Source: Pegea sp. RAD2-039 (taxonomy: Eukaryota; Chordata; Thaliacea; Salpida; Salpidae). From it: a DNA stretch of 64,000 nt. Within the stretch, counting starts at the first letter, position 1, and each line of letters starts with the position of its first letter. A model generated the notes under the pieces. It worked only from the letters and a program-made list of their open reading frames with translations. It was not told where the DNA came from and ran no database searches. Shown here in pieces: positions 43,482 to 56,800 of the stretch. The translations under genes were made by a program, and so were the position numbers. Where the stretch lies: NCBI GenBank assembly GCA_034620365.1, contig JAQGEQ010000335.1, forward strand, positions 62,001 through 126,000, given 5' to 3'.

Positions 43482-43992
43482 TACAATAAATGCGAAGGAG
43501 GGTGCCTGAAGAGAGCAACTTCCGCTAACCCACATTCTCACAAATAATATCTATTAAGTTAGAAATATAGAAATCAAAAGATGTAGTACATGGTATTTCG
43601 GTATCACTCAAAACATATAACAGTGAACAATTACATGGAATGTTGATAATATAGAAAAAGGAAAAATTCACAGTTTAAAAATGACATTGGTAGCAATATT
43701 AAAACGGTTCAACTTCTGCTTGAACAATGCGTGTGATTCTGACATGACAATGTCAGATGGCAGCTGGTTCCAAGTACTAATTGTGCGGTATGAGAAAAAA
43801 CATCGCTCTGATTAATGTACCAGGTGATATGGGCTTATTAAGATGTAATGTGTGTCGTCTGAGCTGATATAACTTGAGGGAAGGAATAACGGACAAGAAA
43901 GTATCGAATTTAAGGTCAACTAAATTGAGTATAGTTTAGAAAATGAGAATTAAGTCTATGACATGTTTTAGTTTGTCAACTTCTGTTTTAAG
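43482..43992 (-). mobile_element. L2/CR1-like LINE 3' fragment
   Basis: On the minus strand this matches about 6265-6745 of the LINE at 4.4 kb, starting near the end of ORF2. It reads FFSYRTISTWNQLPSDIVMS then FKQKLNRF, the usual C-terminal box of L2/CR1 ORF2. It continues through the UTR to the shared tail (GTTAGCGGAAGTTGCTCTC, GGCACCCTCCTTCGCATTTA). The opening is 5'-truncated, as is common for target-primed insertion. It lies 470 bases past the PCBP stop. Confidence 0.88.
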
Positions 43993-45282
43993 TTTTCAAA
44001 GATCTTATGCTTTTTGAAGATCTCAGTCTAATCCTTATGATTTGACTGTCGGCTCTAACAAATAGTTCAAGCCGGTATAAGTTTTTTTGCCTCTTCTAAA
44101 GTTTTGAATAGTAGTTCTTGAAGATAAAAGTAAGCTACATACAAATAACTTTACTGTAAAACATCAATTGCACAATATTTTCAAAAATAATTTACTCTTG
44201 AATAAAAAGTAAATGATTTTTCTAAGCTTACAAACATGAAGAACATTTTATAATCCACATATAATAATATAAAAGTCCACTACAATTGGTAGCATACAAA
44301 TACCTGAAATATAAAACTTTAATTTTATAAAGAGTTTTTTAAGCTGAAGCATAGATATCTAATTCTCAACAACCAAATATTCAAGAAAATTTGTTAACGT
44401 TTTTATGAAGTTTCTCATAGGTCTCAAAAGATGAAATTTTCAAAGTGACTGACAGCTAGATATTTGGTTTCACGATATAATCTATTTTCTAAATATTGAG
44501 TTTTATTAAATTTTTGCTATATTTCTTTAAATGTATAACTCTGTTGTTTAAATTAACAACATGTACAGTAACTATACATAAGTTTTCAGTTACAAAATAA
44601 AATATTTTATTTTTTTATTCTAATAGACTGCAAAACTTACTGTGACAAGTATATACAATCTCTTGCTTTATACATTTAAAACTTAAAGATTATTCAGTAA
44701 ACTTGAAAGTGAACTATCATTTAAGATTTGTAATCGTAAAACTATTAAGAAAATATACTTCAAGTATTAGTGCCTCAGGCATTTGGTGTACGTAGACTTA
44801 CAGAAAAATTACTACAAGTAATATTCCAAGTTAAGTACAGAGAATTTATAAAATACTCAGTTAAGTCATGAGTTCAGATTTAATTTAATATTTGCTTTGT
44901 TTAGTAGAAAAATTCAAGTGATAACTTGCACTTTATTTCTAATTTTTTACTATATACTGTTGAATTGTAGAAAGTTTTTTTTTCAATTTATTTATATCAA
45001 CTATTAAAATTAGTGAAATAAATTAAGATTTTGTAAAAAGATCAAGTACAAGATTGAGAAAAATAACAAGCATACAATTGATGAAGTAAGAAGCACTTAA
45101 ATAATTTTTGTTAAAAAGTAGTACCTAGTTAAAAAGAAAAGAAAATTTGAACAATTTGTTAGAAAAACAAGAAACTGTTAAAAGTTGTATCACCAGTTTT
45201 ATTCAAGAAGAATGATGTAACTTCATATATATATAAATATGCTATTGATTTTTCCGATCTTTGATAAAATTATCTCTTAAAG
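43993..45282. other. Intergenic, AT-rich
   Basis: No gene, repeat unit or promoter motif is recognised apart from possible older LINE sequence adjoining 43992-44080. The segment leads to the ATG of the four-TM gene. Confidence 0.5.
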
Positions 45283-48200
45283 ATGGTAATCAACACAAGC
45301 TCATTGGATGAAATTGAATCTGTTGGCTCTTCAACAAATGAAGAAGAAACTAAGCAACCACTTGTAAAATCGTGCTGTGGTTGCTGTAGCTTAGGAGCAG
45401 GAAGTTTAACAATTGCTATAATTTATTTGGTTCGTATTTTTCAGTAATTAAATCTTTAGTAAATAAACAATTGATAAATCATTCTTTATTTTTGACTATT
45501 TAAGTCTCTTGTACTATTAATTTATAATTGTTGTTGCATTATTTTTGAATCTTTAATTTAATAAGATAATATTTTTAGCTGTTAAAGCTGATTTTGATTT
45601 TTAAAGTTACGTAAAACTTTATATAACTATAATTGAAATAAATAAATAACGAAAGTTTTATAAAAAACTTATAAATTGTAAAAGTTTATAGAGAGTAGTT
45701 TGGAAAAATAATTGTTTGCAATTCACATAAAATATTTTAAGTTTTTGATGCAAAGTTGTTATGTTTATTAACAATTAATACATATTTGATTCATCACATC
45801 ATTTAAATTGATATAAAACAACCTCATAAATAAATTTGTCAAATTTAGAATATCTTTTATATATTCAAATCAACTGCTGAGTAAAGATCAACATATTTAC
45901 AGGGCCTTGGGGTAAGTTTCATAGTGACAAGATACAACGATTTGAAGATTTTTATGGGAAAAAACTCGAAAATCTGGGGCGGCGTTAACACATTCTTAGA
46001 TGTATGGAGACTTTTATTAGTTTTTGGACTAATTATTGCTGTGATTTCTATTGTTGGTTGCAGTATTCTTGCAGCAGCATCTTGTATGTGGGGACAAAAA
46101 GTAAATTATTGATATCAAAATTCTTCTGATAACTTGTAAATTAATTAACTTCATGATTTAAACTAACTTTATTTGTTTTTGAATTTAATTGTTACTCATT
46201 GTGAAATTTATTCAAACTCAGATTTTTCTTTCAAAACAATTTAGGAACATTATAAGAAGATGAAGAAATCAATTCTTATTTGGTGTCTTTTAACATTTTT
46301 GTTGATTTTGTTTAATATTGGGGAAGTCTTATTCGTATCTTTGATACCAAATAAAGCTATCCGAGTTTCACATAATCTTGAAACTAAAAATCCAATTCAA
46401 AGTTTGATAAAGATGATTGTTCTTACCGTAGTGCATGCAATGTTTTATGTAAGTTTTCTGTTATCATATTTTATAATTACAAAAAGATTTGTCAAAATGT
46501 TTGTATAAAAATATTGAGATTAGAGACTACAAAAATAATATACACAAATTCATTTATCAAACAATATTTAACCTTTTCTTGACTTCTTTGAATTACAAAT
46601 TATATTTGAAAGTTTAAAAATGCCAACTAAAAAACCATAAACCGCAATTTAATTGCAAAATTTTGAAAATTGTCTTTTTTAAAATAAGTTAAATAATTTA
46701 CAGCTGAGAAGTCTTAATAAAGTAAATTAAACCCTTTTGGCAATTTATTGTACAACAAAACGTGATTTTCTCCCAATATTATTATTAAAAAAGAAGTTTT
46801 TTAAAACTAAAAAATGTTTAGACTTAAAAAAAGCATTTTGACAAAATCTTTTGAACTTACTTCTTGTTTAAAATAATCATACATAAACAACCAACTTACC
46901 GCAAAATTTCATGAAAACTACCCACGTGGCTTTTGCATCTGTTATTTAAACTTAATATAAAAATAATAAACTTTATGTGAGATGAATATATGTTATTCAT
47001 TATAAGAAACCTACTTTTATAGCGTCGAATGCTCAATAATCACAAAAAGCATTCAGCCAAATTTAGTATATCCTTAAAAGTATTATTAAACTTAAAAAAC
47101 TAATATGACTTTTATAGATTTAATGGAAAGTTCTATTTTAAAATGCTTATTCAATAATAAAAATAAATTGTCGCCATAGTGATAAACTTTATTACAAATA
47201 TCTTTTATTGTTTCTTTTGAAACAATTTTAGTTTTGTAGTTATTTTCAGCATGTAATGTGTTAAGTGATCTGCTATTTTTAACTGCTTTTAATTTTAATT
47301 GAAAATTTTGATATTATTTTAGCAGCTTTACATTATAAATTAATTGATGAATAAGACATCTTCATTTTGTTGACAGTTATATTTTGTTATTGTGTTGGTT
47401 TCCTATCTGCGTTTGCTAAAATACAAGAAAATCACAAAGCTTGGAGGTAGTGATTATCAAGAGAAGAAGAAAATCTCAGATATTGTTCTTGAAGAAAAAT
47501 GTAAGAATAAATATTTTATTCTACTTGATAAAAAAGTTTTAAATAAAAAAATAATGGTTTTATTGATATTTCAAAAGCAAATCAACTTTTACAACTTTGC
47601 AAGATTGAAAAGTGAATATAAAGAAAATATTTTTATATCCATTTAACATTTAGTTTTCTCAAAGCTATTTAAAGAACGATGTAATACTTTCTCTGAAAAG
47701 TTTAGACAAACAGTTAAAACAAAAGTTGATATTTGTTGTACCATTTGAAAGGTTAAATATATTTCAAAACAGTTTTAGTTGAAAGTGCGTTTTAGTATCT
47801 TGCAGTTTAAGTAAAATAATCTAAATGACAAAATTTGATTGTTTACTTAACTCACAATATTCAGGCAATGCGTTTCCGATTAATTAGTTTCCGAAAAATT
47901 AGTTAAATCTTTATCTGTTAACGCTCCTTGACAAAGAAGACCAGTATAACTTGTTTCGCAGACAAACCCTATACCTTGCGGTCTAGGGTTTTTAGAAGAC
48001 ATATTTTAATTAAATAGCAGCCTGTATAATTCTGTAAAAAATGTATTGCTATCTTAAGTAAATCAAAATTTGTTCAAAAAGATTAAAAACTACAAATGAA
48101 TTTAAGTTAGACATTAAATCTCACTTTGGTTGACAACTTAAGCTACAAGTATACTTAACTTCTTTCTTTATTCAGATTATGGGCTGTCAAAAGCAAGCAG

Positions 48201-50737
48201 TTTGGCTTCAGGGATAAACTGTACTCCTGGGTTCGAAGAATAAACAATTTTAACCTAAACATCATTTTACTTTAATATTTTCAGTATACTAACGGAGTTA
48301 GAGCAAGGAACAATAGAAAAAAAGGAAGAACAAAGCTCTCAAAAAGCTGTAGCTATAGTAGAAGAAAAACCAAAAGATCTTCCTAAAAGTCCTGTAAAAA
48401 AAACTCCTCCAAATGTGAAGCCGACATCTGAAGATATTCAAAATAATAAGAATAAGGCTTCAAGTATTGAAAAAGAAGATAGGGATCATATAGAGATTTT
48501 GTCACCGCCAGACTTGAAAAAATCTTTCAAAATTAATGATGTCACACCTACCACTGAAATGCTGCTTTCTGTCATATATGATCTCCCCCCCTTAGAAGAA
48601 GGTAATGACTTTTCATGATTTGTCAATCAGACTTAAAAGTTTAATTTTAAAGAGTCAAATGAACCAGCGACAAAAGAAATAAAAGAAAAGAAAATTGAGA
48701 AAAAGCAAGAAGTAGATGAAAAAAAGCAGGAAAAAGAAGAAACTAAAGACGAGAAAAACGTTTACATGAACATTTTGGTATAAACCATTTCGTCGACAAT
48801 TTTGATTTGAGCAAACTTATAAAAATTGATTTTTTCAGTCTTCATCAGGTATTTCTCCGGAAGAAAAATGTCAAACAGAAGAACCCACGCTAGATGCAAA
48901 AGAGGATGATGAACCGATGATAAAGAATGTAATCAAGTCTGAAATCGACGATACAGAGTCTGATACACTTCATATAAAACAAACAAAAGATTCCTTAATA
49001 GATAAAAAAGGTTTGAAAAAAAATTGATTAATTTGCGAAAAATGTTAACAAAAATTTAAAGTTACAGAAAGTGAGTCTCTGGACATCCTTGAAAAAGATG
49101 TTGAACCTATCAGATCCACTTCTAGAATCTCTGCCAGGCGGTGAGTTGAGAAACCGATAAGCTTTAATTTCTTTTGAATAAATTTCATTAGTCTTAATTG
49201 AAATAATAATATAATTATTATCTACTACTAATTAGTAATTATAAATTAACTTTATGAAACTTAAAGCATTTTTTAACCATTTCTTAGAGTGAATTCAGAT
49301 TTGAAAATAAGAGATCCAGTAAAAAGGATTGAAACAAGAGATAAAGAAGAGCTGTCTCTTCAGCAAGTTAAACAGTTTTTTGATGGATTATCGCGAAGAA
49401 CACATCCATTTGATGAGGACAATTTTGGAGGACATTCAACTAATCCAGTAGAAGAAATGTTCCGAATTTTTGGAAGTGAACTTTGTCGTCAAAACCCTCA
49501 GCAATCGAATCGTTACTTTAAAGCATATAAAGATATTCAATCTAATAACTATAACTTAAACAACAATCAAGATATCTTTGAGAAGTTAGCTCGCATAGAA
49601 CTTGAGCATCAACAACAGTTTCATCAGCGTTATATAGAATCAGGTAACTGTTAAAATTAATCCCAACATATCTACCAGACTGACCATTTTCAGATCTTAC
49701 TTCTGAATATCACCATGGCGGGTTTATTATGGATACTAGTAATACAAAAAGAGGGTATGGGTTCAAAAGAAGTACCAATGAAGATCTAATTGATGATCCA
49801 ACGCATGGATTTCATCTTCCAACACGGGTACCTTGTCGAACAAAACAACTTTCAGAACCAGAATCTTCTTTTTCAACTTGGGATGAATCATCAACAGCAG
49901 TTGGATCTTCCTATGATCCTTACTTAGAAGAAGATCCTTACATCGGTTCTTCATGTAGTTGTTGCACTAGTATTTATGATTCCTATGGAAATGGTATTTA
50001 TGAAGGATGTTATCAAGATAGTTCATCTGCTTATTATCCGGATCATCAAACATTTCAAGCTTACCCAGATCATCAAAAGTGGTCATTACCTTTTGATCCT
50101 CATGGCACGCGATGGGCTCCTCTTCCTCAAAGTCCTGGGATTCCGATAAATCACAATGAAAGTGAAGATGATTACTTCTACAAGTCTTTTTATGATCCCC
50201 AGTATTTGTCTCAATACAAAGACTCTTCCAGCTTTCGCGATGACACGACTTTCTGTTCGACTGCACACAAAAGGATACCGGAAGTTGATGACGTGTACAA
50301 CAGACGTGTTACTCAATCAACATTTCATCCAATATCCAGAATTTCACGAAGAAAAACTCCTTATGATCAGCAAACTCAAATGTCTCTAAGAAAATATCCT
50401 GAATCTTTTAAGGGCTCTGCTTCAAATTCTCCCACTTCTTTAAAATCTTCTTATCGTGATGCACATATGACGTCATATTTAAATGATATCAAACAACGCC
50501 GCCACAGCGTAGCCAGTGGAGCGGAACAAGAGTATCTACACACTAGGTATAAATGAGTGATGATGTAGTTGTGACGTCATTTACAGATTTATTTGTTTTT
50601 GTAGAAGCTCTAACAAATCACGAGAAGATGACTTCAGGATACTTCCAGAAACCGGTCAAAGTAGATCTTCCTCTGACTTTTCGAGATATTTTCGAAAGAA
50701 AAGAAGATCAGAAGATGATTTAAGGTTTAGAAGATAG
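45283..50737 (+). CDS. Four-TM LAPTM-like membrane protein with long charged tail
   Basis: Twelve exons (45283-45429, 45903-46100, 46245-46448, 47377-47500, 48176-48230, 48285-48601, 48653-48777, 48839-49010, 49068-49140, 49288-49643, 49694-50546, 50605-50737) give 918 residues in frame. An N-terminal polar segment leads to CCGCCSLGAGSLTIAIIYLG, a Cys-rich entry into TM1 resembling LAPTM4/5-like and related insect tetra-spanning proteins. TM2 (LLLVFGLIIAVISIVGCSIL), TM3 (ILIWCLLTFLLILFNIGEVL) and TM4 (MIVLTVVHAMFYLYFVIVLV) follow. The remaining 670 or so residues are predicted cytoplasmic: a Lys/Glu-rich coiled region (48.3-49.0 kb) and then a Ser/Tyr/Pro/Arg-rich part (DPYLEEDPYIGSSCSCC, SRSSSDFSRYFRKKRRS). 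The short exon 5 is the least certain. AATAAA at 50801. Family assignment is tentative; the tail has no recognised domain. Confidence 0.72.
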
Positions 50738-53700
50738 AATGAAGCAAAAGGGCTTTTCTTTAAGGTTATAAGAAATGAATTTTTTATAAATATTGAAAAA
50801 AATAAAAGTGTACCTCAGCAGTTGTTGAAATATTCATTTTACATCTAACTTTAATTTTGATTTAAAAAAAATGAAATGTTGCTTTGACTTTGTCAGATGT
50901 TTAAATAAATCAAAATTCTTTTAAACTTTTAATACGAAATAAGTTTTATTTCAAGTAAATCTAATTATATAATTTCTTTTTAATATTTATTACAAAGTGC
51001 GTAAATAAATAAGTTGATGAAATGCTTTAAGATATATTTCAGATACTAATAAAACTGTAAGCCTCAAACAGAATCTAGAGATATCATTAGCTCTTTTGAA
51101 ATGTATAAAAAAATTCAACACTTTTAGATGTTAAACATCACAAAATAAGAATTACTAATTATGTTGCTAATCCTCGTCGGAAAGCATCGTTATTGCCTCC
51201 AAGGGCAAGCTATTAGGTTCAGAAAAAAAAGCTTTTTTTTGTACGACAGACTATAATGAAGAGAAGTTTTTAACTGAGTCTCGTAAGCAAAAGCAATAGG
51301 TGGAAAGTTGATGTTTCCTTTCAGCCTCCGCAAAGGACTTTATCATAACACTAGAGCAGTCGGTGCTAAGCTGCCCCAATTCTTAAATCCACTGCTTTTT
51401 TAGAAATTAAGAGTTGAAACTGCAGCTCTTAGACACACCTGTAGATCTCATTAACTGCTTTAAAGATTGAAAATCATTATCTGAATCCTGTAGATTTTTG
51501 ATACATTTATCTTGATGAAAAGATACATAATAGTTTAGATTTCATTATTTAAGTCTGAGGTACGTTATGCTAAGGTTTGTTATTGATCAAAATTAATTCA
51601 ACTTTTATAAGGCAGTTTAACAAATTGAGTTTATTTGTAACGAGTAGTAAGAGAAACCTAATAAATAATATTTCAATCTAATTTAAATTGTGCTCGAATT
51701 ATTATTTGTATAAGTTAAATTATATTTTGATAAGAAACTCTGTTGCCTTACAAATGCACAGTGTGCATCAATTAGTCCAAGTGATATTGTTACTAGTAAG
51801 TTTTTAGTAACTCTATTGTGTTTCTTGATTCACATGCTAGTATGATCTAAGAGTAAGTCTCTATTTTAGCTGAATACTCTGTTACCATACGATTGTCAAT
51901 TAGACTTTTGCTTATAATAATTTTCCCCAACTATAAGTAAATAGTGCCACTGCCCTGTAGCTGCTTCAAGAGAAAAAAATCTAGAATGTCACTGTCCCAG
52001 GTCACTAGGTTCGTCACTTTATATTGGGTCTAGAAAATGTGGATCTAGTTCAGCACACGCTACTCTTTATTATAATTAAAGTCCATACACAGGTAGGTTG
52101 GAAGAATAGCCGTCAACTTCTTTTTATCAAATGCTTTGCCCTACAAAACCCTATCAAAATATATGTTAATAACGGGTTAAGTGACTTCTTTTTAAATCTT
52201 TTGAAACTAAGAAATCTGTTATAGCTACAAAATATTCATCCCAAATTAGAGTTTAATTTTGTGTATGGAATCCTTACTATAAAAATACTGTGTTGTTTGA
52301 TGTGCATAATATAAAAAGAAGGTGTTTCATTTCAAAATAATTATGAGGAAAAATATATTGAAACAAATTAGGTACAAAAGTAAATTAATAAAAGTTGTTA
52401 AATTGTCGGATGCTGAAGTACACAAAAACTGATAATTTTCATTTGCTCCAAAATAGCCTTATTGGTAAGATTTTGGATCAAATGTATCAAAAGTTGTAGC
52501 TACGATAGTAAATTGATTTAGAGCAAACACACTGAACCATTAAAAGTCTAAGCATTTTGTTGTTGCTATTGATAGTTACTGCATCTGTGCAAGTTTTATA
52601 GATTTTGTGATCTTCTTACGAAAATTGAACAGTTTGTCGATTAAAACAAAAGAAATAACACTTTTCAATCCTAACAAGCCATCGACCTGACAAATTGTTT
52701 GAGAAATATCAAACGTTGTAAAGATGACATGGAATCTTTTTTTACCTTTAAAGGAGGTGCTCGTTAATCTTTGAGATTGAATTTATAATAAGTCCATCAA
52801 AGATATGAAATATTAAACTAGATAATTAGTGTAAGAATAAAATTAAGATCAGATAATTTTAATAATACTTTTATAAATACTTTTCTAAAATAAATTAATG
52901 AATTTAGTAAAATAATATTATTTTTACAACTTTTGCTATTTATTAGTTTGTTCTATTATAATTATCAAAATGTTTTGATTTGAAGCTCAATAAAAAATAA
53001 ACAATTGTAAAATGAAAACAATTTGAAGAAAACCTTTTTAAGATTAAAATTAATCTTATCTGAGTAGAATCTGGGATACTGGATTGATTTTTCGACCTTT
53101 GAGCTCAAACTATTAAGTTTTGTTCAAATTTTGAATCAAAGCTAGGATCACTGAATCAAACGTTAAATTCATTTTGGGATTCTGGAAACTAAATCTAAGA
53201 CATTGGCATACAGTTCTTGGAAGATTTATGGGACCCATTAAATAATTTTAAAACCCTTGTTTCGGACGCAAGTAAAAGAATATAGGGATCACTTTTAAGA
53301 AACTATTTATGTAACATATGGTTATGTTTATTGTATGTAAACTATTTTGATTACTTTTGATAAAATAATTCACCGAAATATGAACCAACTATTTCAGTTT
53401 TACCTTCTGCTTATATGTATGTTTCTTTAGGTAGCTTGAACTTATCACTTATTTATTTATTGTATTTTCATTTTTTTTACAGACGAACTTAATAAGCAGA
53501 AACTTGAAAATGTTATTCAATGTTTGGTTTCAAAATTTTTATAATAATTTTTGAAACAAGGAAGTATTTGGAAAAAAAGGAATAATAATAGAAATAAACA
53601 TTTAATAGAATAAATATTTTCTATAAATGCTTTTAAAGTTTTTATACTTTTTTTTTTCTTTTATTCTTTTTTACAGTAATAGCACTTTTATACAGCTTTA

Positions 53701-53818
53701 TATATGCTAAAAGAAAAATCAAAAACTTCATTTGATTAAAATTTATAAATGTGATCACGGGAACAAAGTTTTTGTCATAATATACAAAACAATTTGAAAA
53801 AGAAAACAATTGTAAAAC
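50738..53818. other. Intergenic between convergent four-TM and GPCR genes
   Basis: AATAAA at 50801 probably ends the four-TM transcript; on the minus strand an AATAAA near 53660 could serve the GPCR. A slightly GC-richer patch at 51170-51400 is not identified. Other open frames look random. Confidence 0.55.
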
Positions 53819-56800
53819 TTAAAAGGTTGTTTCTGTATATTTTCGACTCAATGGCTTTCCCTTCAAATGATTTTCTTTTGGTTTCCGAATACAAGCAAAT
53901 ATCTTTTTAATTTGCCTGAAAATATTCTTATCAAGACGTGAATAAATCATTGGATTAATTGCACTGTTAACTGGTAAAAGTACAATCGAAGATATTGGAA
54001 TAACAATTCCAGAAATATTATATCCGTTGTAACTCATGAAAGACATTATAATAATTGGTAACCAGCAAACCATATCTGTTACAATGATATAAAAGACTCT
54101 TCTTTTCAACTTCAGCATCTGATTGTCATTTGACTGATTATTGGATTTTTTCATACTTTGTCTTATGAAATAATAGATTATAATGTAAGCAGAAGCAATA
54201 AACAATAGCGCAAGAAAATTGAAAGCTATCATAGAAAAGGAAATAATAAAATGAGAAGATGAAGCTTTTGTATAAAAATTTGGAAAACAAACAGCAGAAG
54301 AACTGTAATATCCAAAAGTTGATTTCACTTTGATATTTCTGTTTGGAAAACGAAGCTTACCTTCAGCCGAATTGAAGAACCAACTCTTTAAATTGGCAAG
54401 CTTCAGACTGCTTCTTGGAGTGTTTTTTAAATCAAACGAAAGATTTGAATACAAGAGAGGAATAATTTCAGCTCTCTTGTAAAATTTTTCAAGTCTTAAA
54501 AAATTAAAAGACTGCGGTAAAAATGGATTTGGTTCGATATAAAACTTGTCAGTAAAAACAGTTTTTAACCAAACTGGAATTAAAGCAAATAGAAGTGATA
54601 ACAACCAAACAGTAGTTGAAACAAGAAAAAAGAGTTTAAAGTTTAGTTGGTTTGATTTTAAAGGACAAATCACAGCATGCAATCTCAAAATTGTGATAAT
54701 AACTAATATACTCATTGATGTTTGTGATGAAAGAACAGTTAGTACACCAATAACATTACAAGTGACGCTTGATCGCCATTCAAGATCATGGTAACAATAT
54801 TCACCTGAAAACTGTTGTGATTTGATACCAAGTATCAGTAGAACAAAACCCATTATAAGATCAGCAAAAGCAAGTTGACACAATAGCCAAGTGTTAATGT
54901 AATTAAGAGAGCTTTTATTTTGAATTTTTAGCAACTTTACTAGATGCTTTTGAAGCACTATCAGGTTAACGAGGATTGTAATTATTGAACTAAACCAAAT
55001 AAATAGATGAAGATGTTTACTTTTGATCATTTCAAAAGATGAAGAAAATTCATCTTTAATATCTTCATCAGAACCATCAGAACAATCTTTTTTGCAATCT
55101 AAAACTTTATTTTTGTTTATAAAGATTGGTTCTTTATTCAAACAATAGAAATGAGTTTTAGATGAACAATTCATTTCATCTGAGCCATCTGAACAATCTT
55201 TGTTTAAATCACAACGATATTTTAAATCAATGCTTTGAGTGATGTTTGAATGACAATAAAATCTCCACGGACAAATGAATTTTTTTAAGTTACACAAATC
55301 ACTAAATTTGCTAAAACTAGTATTTTGGCCGCCTTCAATGTTCATTATACTATCTGAATGTCCAAAGTTATAAACATTAATTTTTTTTGCTTTATATCTG
55401 CTTAATAAATCAGTGGATGGTTTAAAATTAGTTGACATATTTTCAAACTTTTCAACGAAGTACAAGGACTTGTAATCAAATATCCAGCAAGGGCCGACAT
55501 GAATATTATGAAGTAGATACACCCGATCATAATCTAAACGAACAAACTTGGCACATTTGGAGAAATATAGTTTGAGTATTTTAAGACCCCTATTCTTTTG
55601 ATGAAGATCGATGCATTTAGAGAAATGATGCAAAGAATCGACATTTATACATTCAGATGAACATTCATCATCTTTCAATGGACAGTCAACGATTCCATCA
55701 CAAAAGTTTCCTGAACGTTGTGTGCTCTTGTTTATATTATAAGATAAACATCTATAACTTTGATTAATTGATGACTTTGTTGTAGTTGACTTAGTTAATA
55801 AGGAAAGAACCTTGTAATTACAAAACCTTTCATCAATTCCATCTTTCAAATCAACTATTTGATTACAAATTTGATTGAAATTTAATTGATTTGAACGCTT
55901 ACTAGAAGTTGTGATTGGATACATCATCTCACAAAGTGGTTCTATTTCATTGTTTCCACATGTACATTCATCTGACATGTCTGGACAGTCGATGTAGTTG
56001 TCACAAATTTGTGATTTAGAAATTATAGTTTTGTTATCTAAACATCTTGAACATACAAACTGATTTTCTTCATTGTAACATCTATCTTCTCGTGAGAAGC
56101 AAATGGAAATGTTATTGTTAATGTAATGTTGAGGAACAGTTCTTATTTCTTTTTCCAGACTATTTGATATTTGCGTGGTGTTACCCATTGATACAAGACA
56201 TTTAAAGCCAAAAACCAGATCTGAACAAGACTTTATTCCTTCACTAGGAAAATGTTTTATATTTTTGCTTCTTATGATTGGTTGGAATAATTTTATTTCA
56301 CATTCATTACAACGTATGTAGTTACTTAAGTTACAAAATTCAATTTCGTCACTTCCATCTTTACAATTTAGTGTTCCATCACAAACATAACTTGTTGGCA
56401 AGCATCTGCTTTTATCTAAACATTGAAATTCATCACTAAGACATTTACTAAATTTATAACTTTCATCTTCTCCTGATTTACAATCTTCAATTGAATTTCC
56501 TACCCAAGATCTAGGTATACAACGTTTTTCATTACAACTGAATTCAGTTTCTTCATAACAACTGAACTGAGTTCTATTCTCATCTGAACTATCTAAGCAA
56601 TCACTGGAGCCATCATTAACACGATAGCGAGGAATACATCGATGATTATCTCTACAAGCAAACTCTGTTTGTGTGTAACAATTAAGGATTTCATTCTCAT
56701 CACTTTTATCCTTACAATCTGGTCTTCGATTCATCACCATTTCTCGTAAGATACACTGTGATGATTTGTCGCGACATCGAAATTCTGTATCATTGTGACA

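Noticed and set aside
52024..52224. 66-residue plus-strand ORF
   Set aside because: It has no domain or flanking gene signals and lies in otherwise featureless AT-rich spacer.
54546..54794. 82-residue plus-strand ORF inside the GPCR
   Set aside because: It is antisense to the TM3-TM5 coding region and has no recognisable domain.
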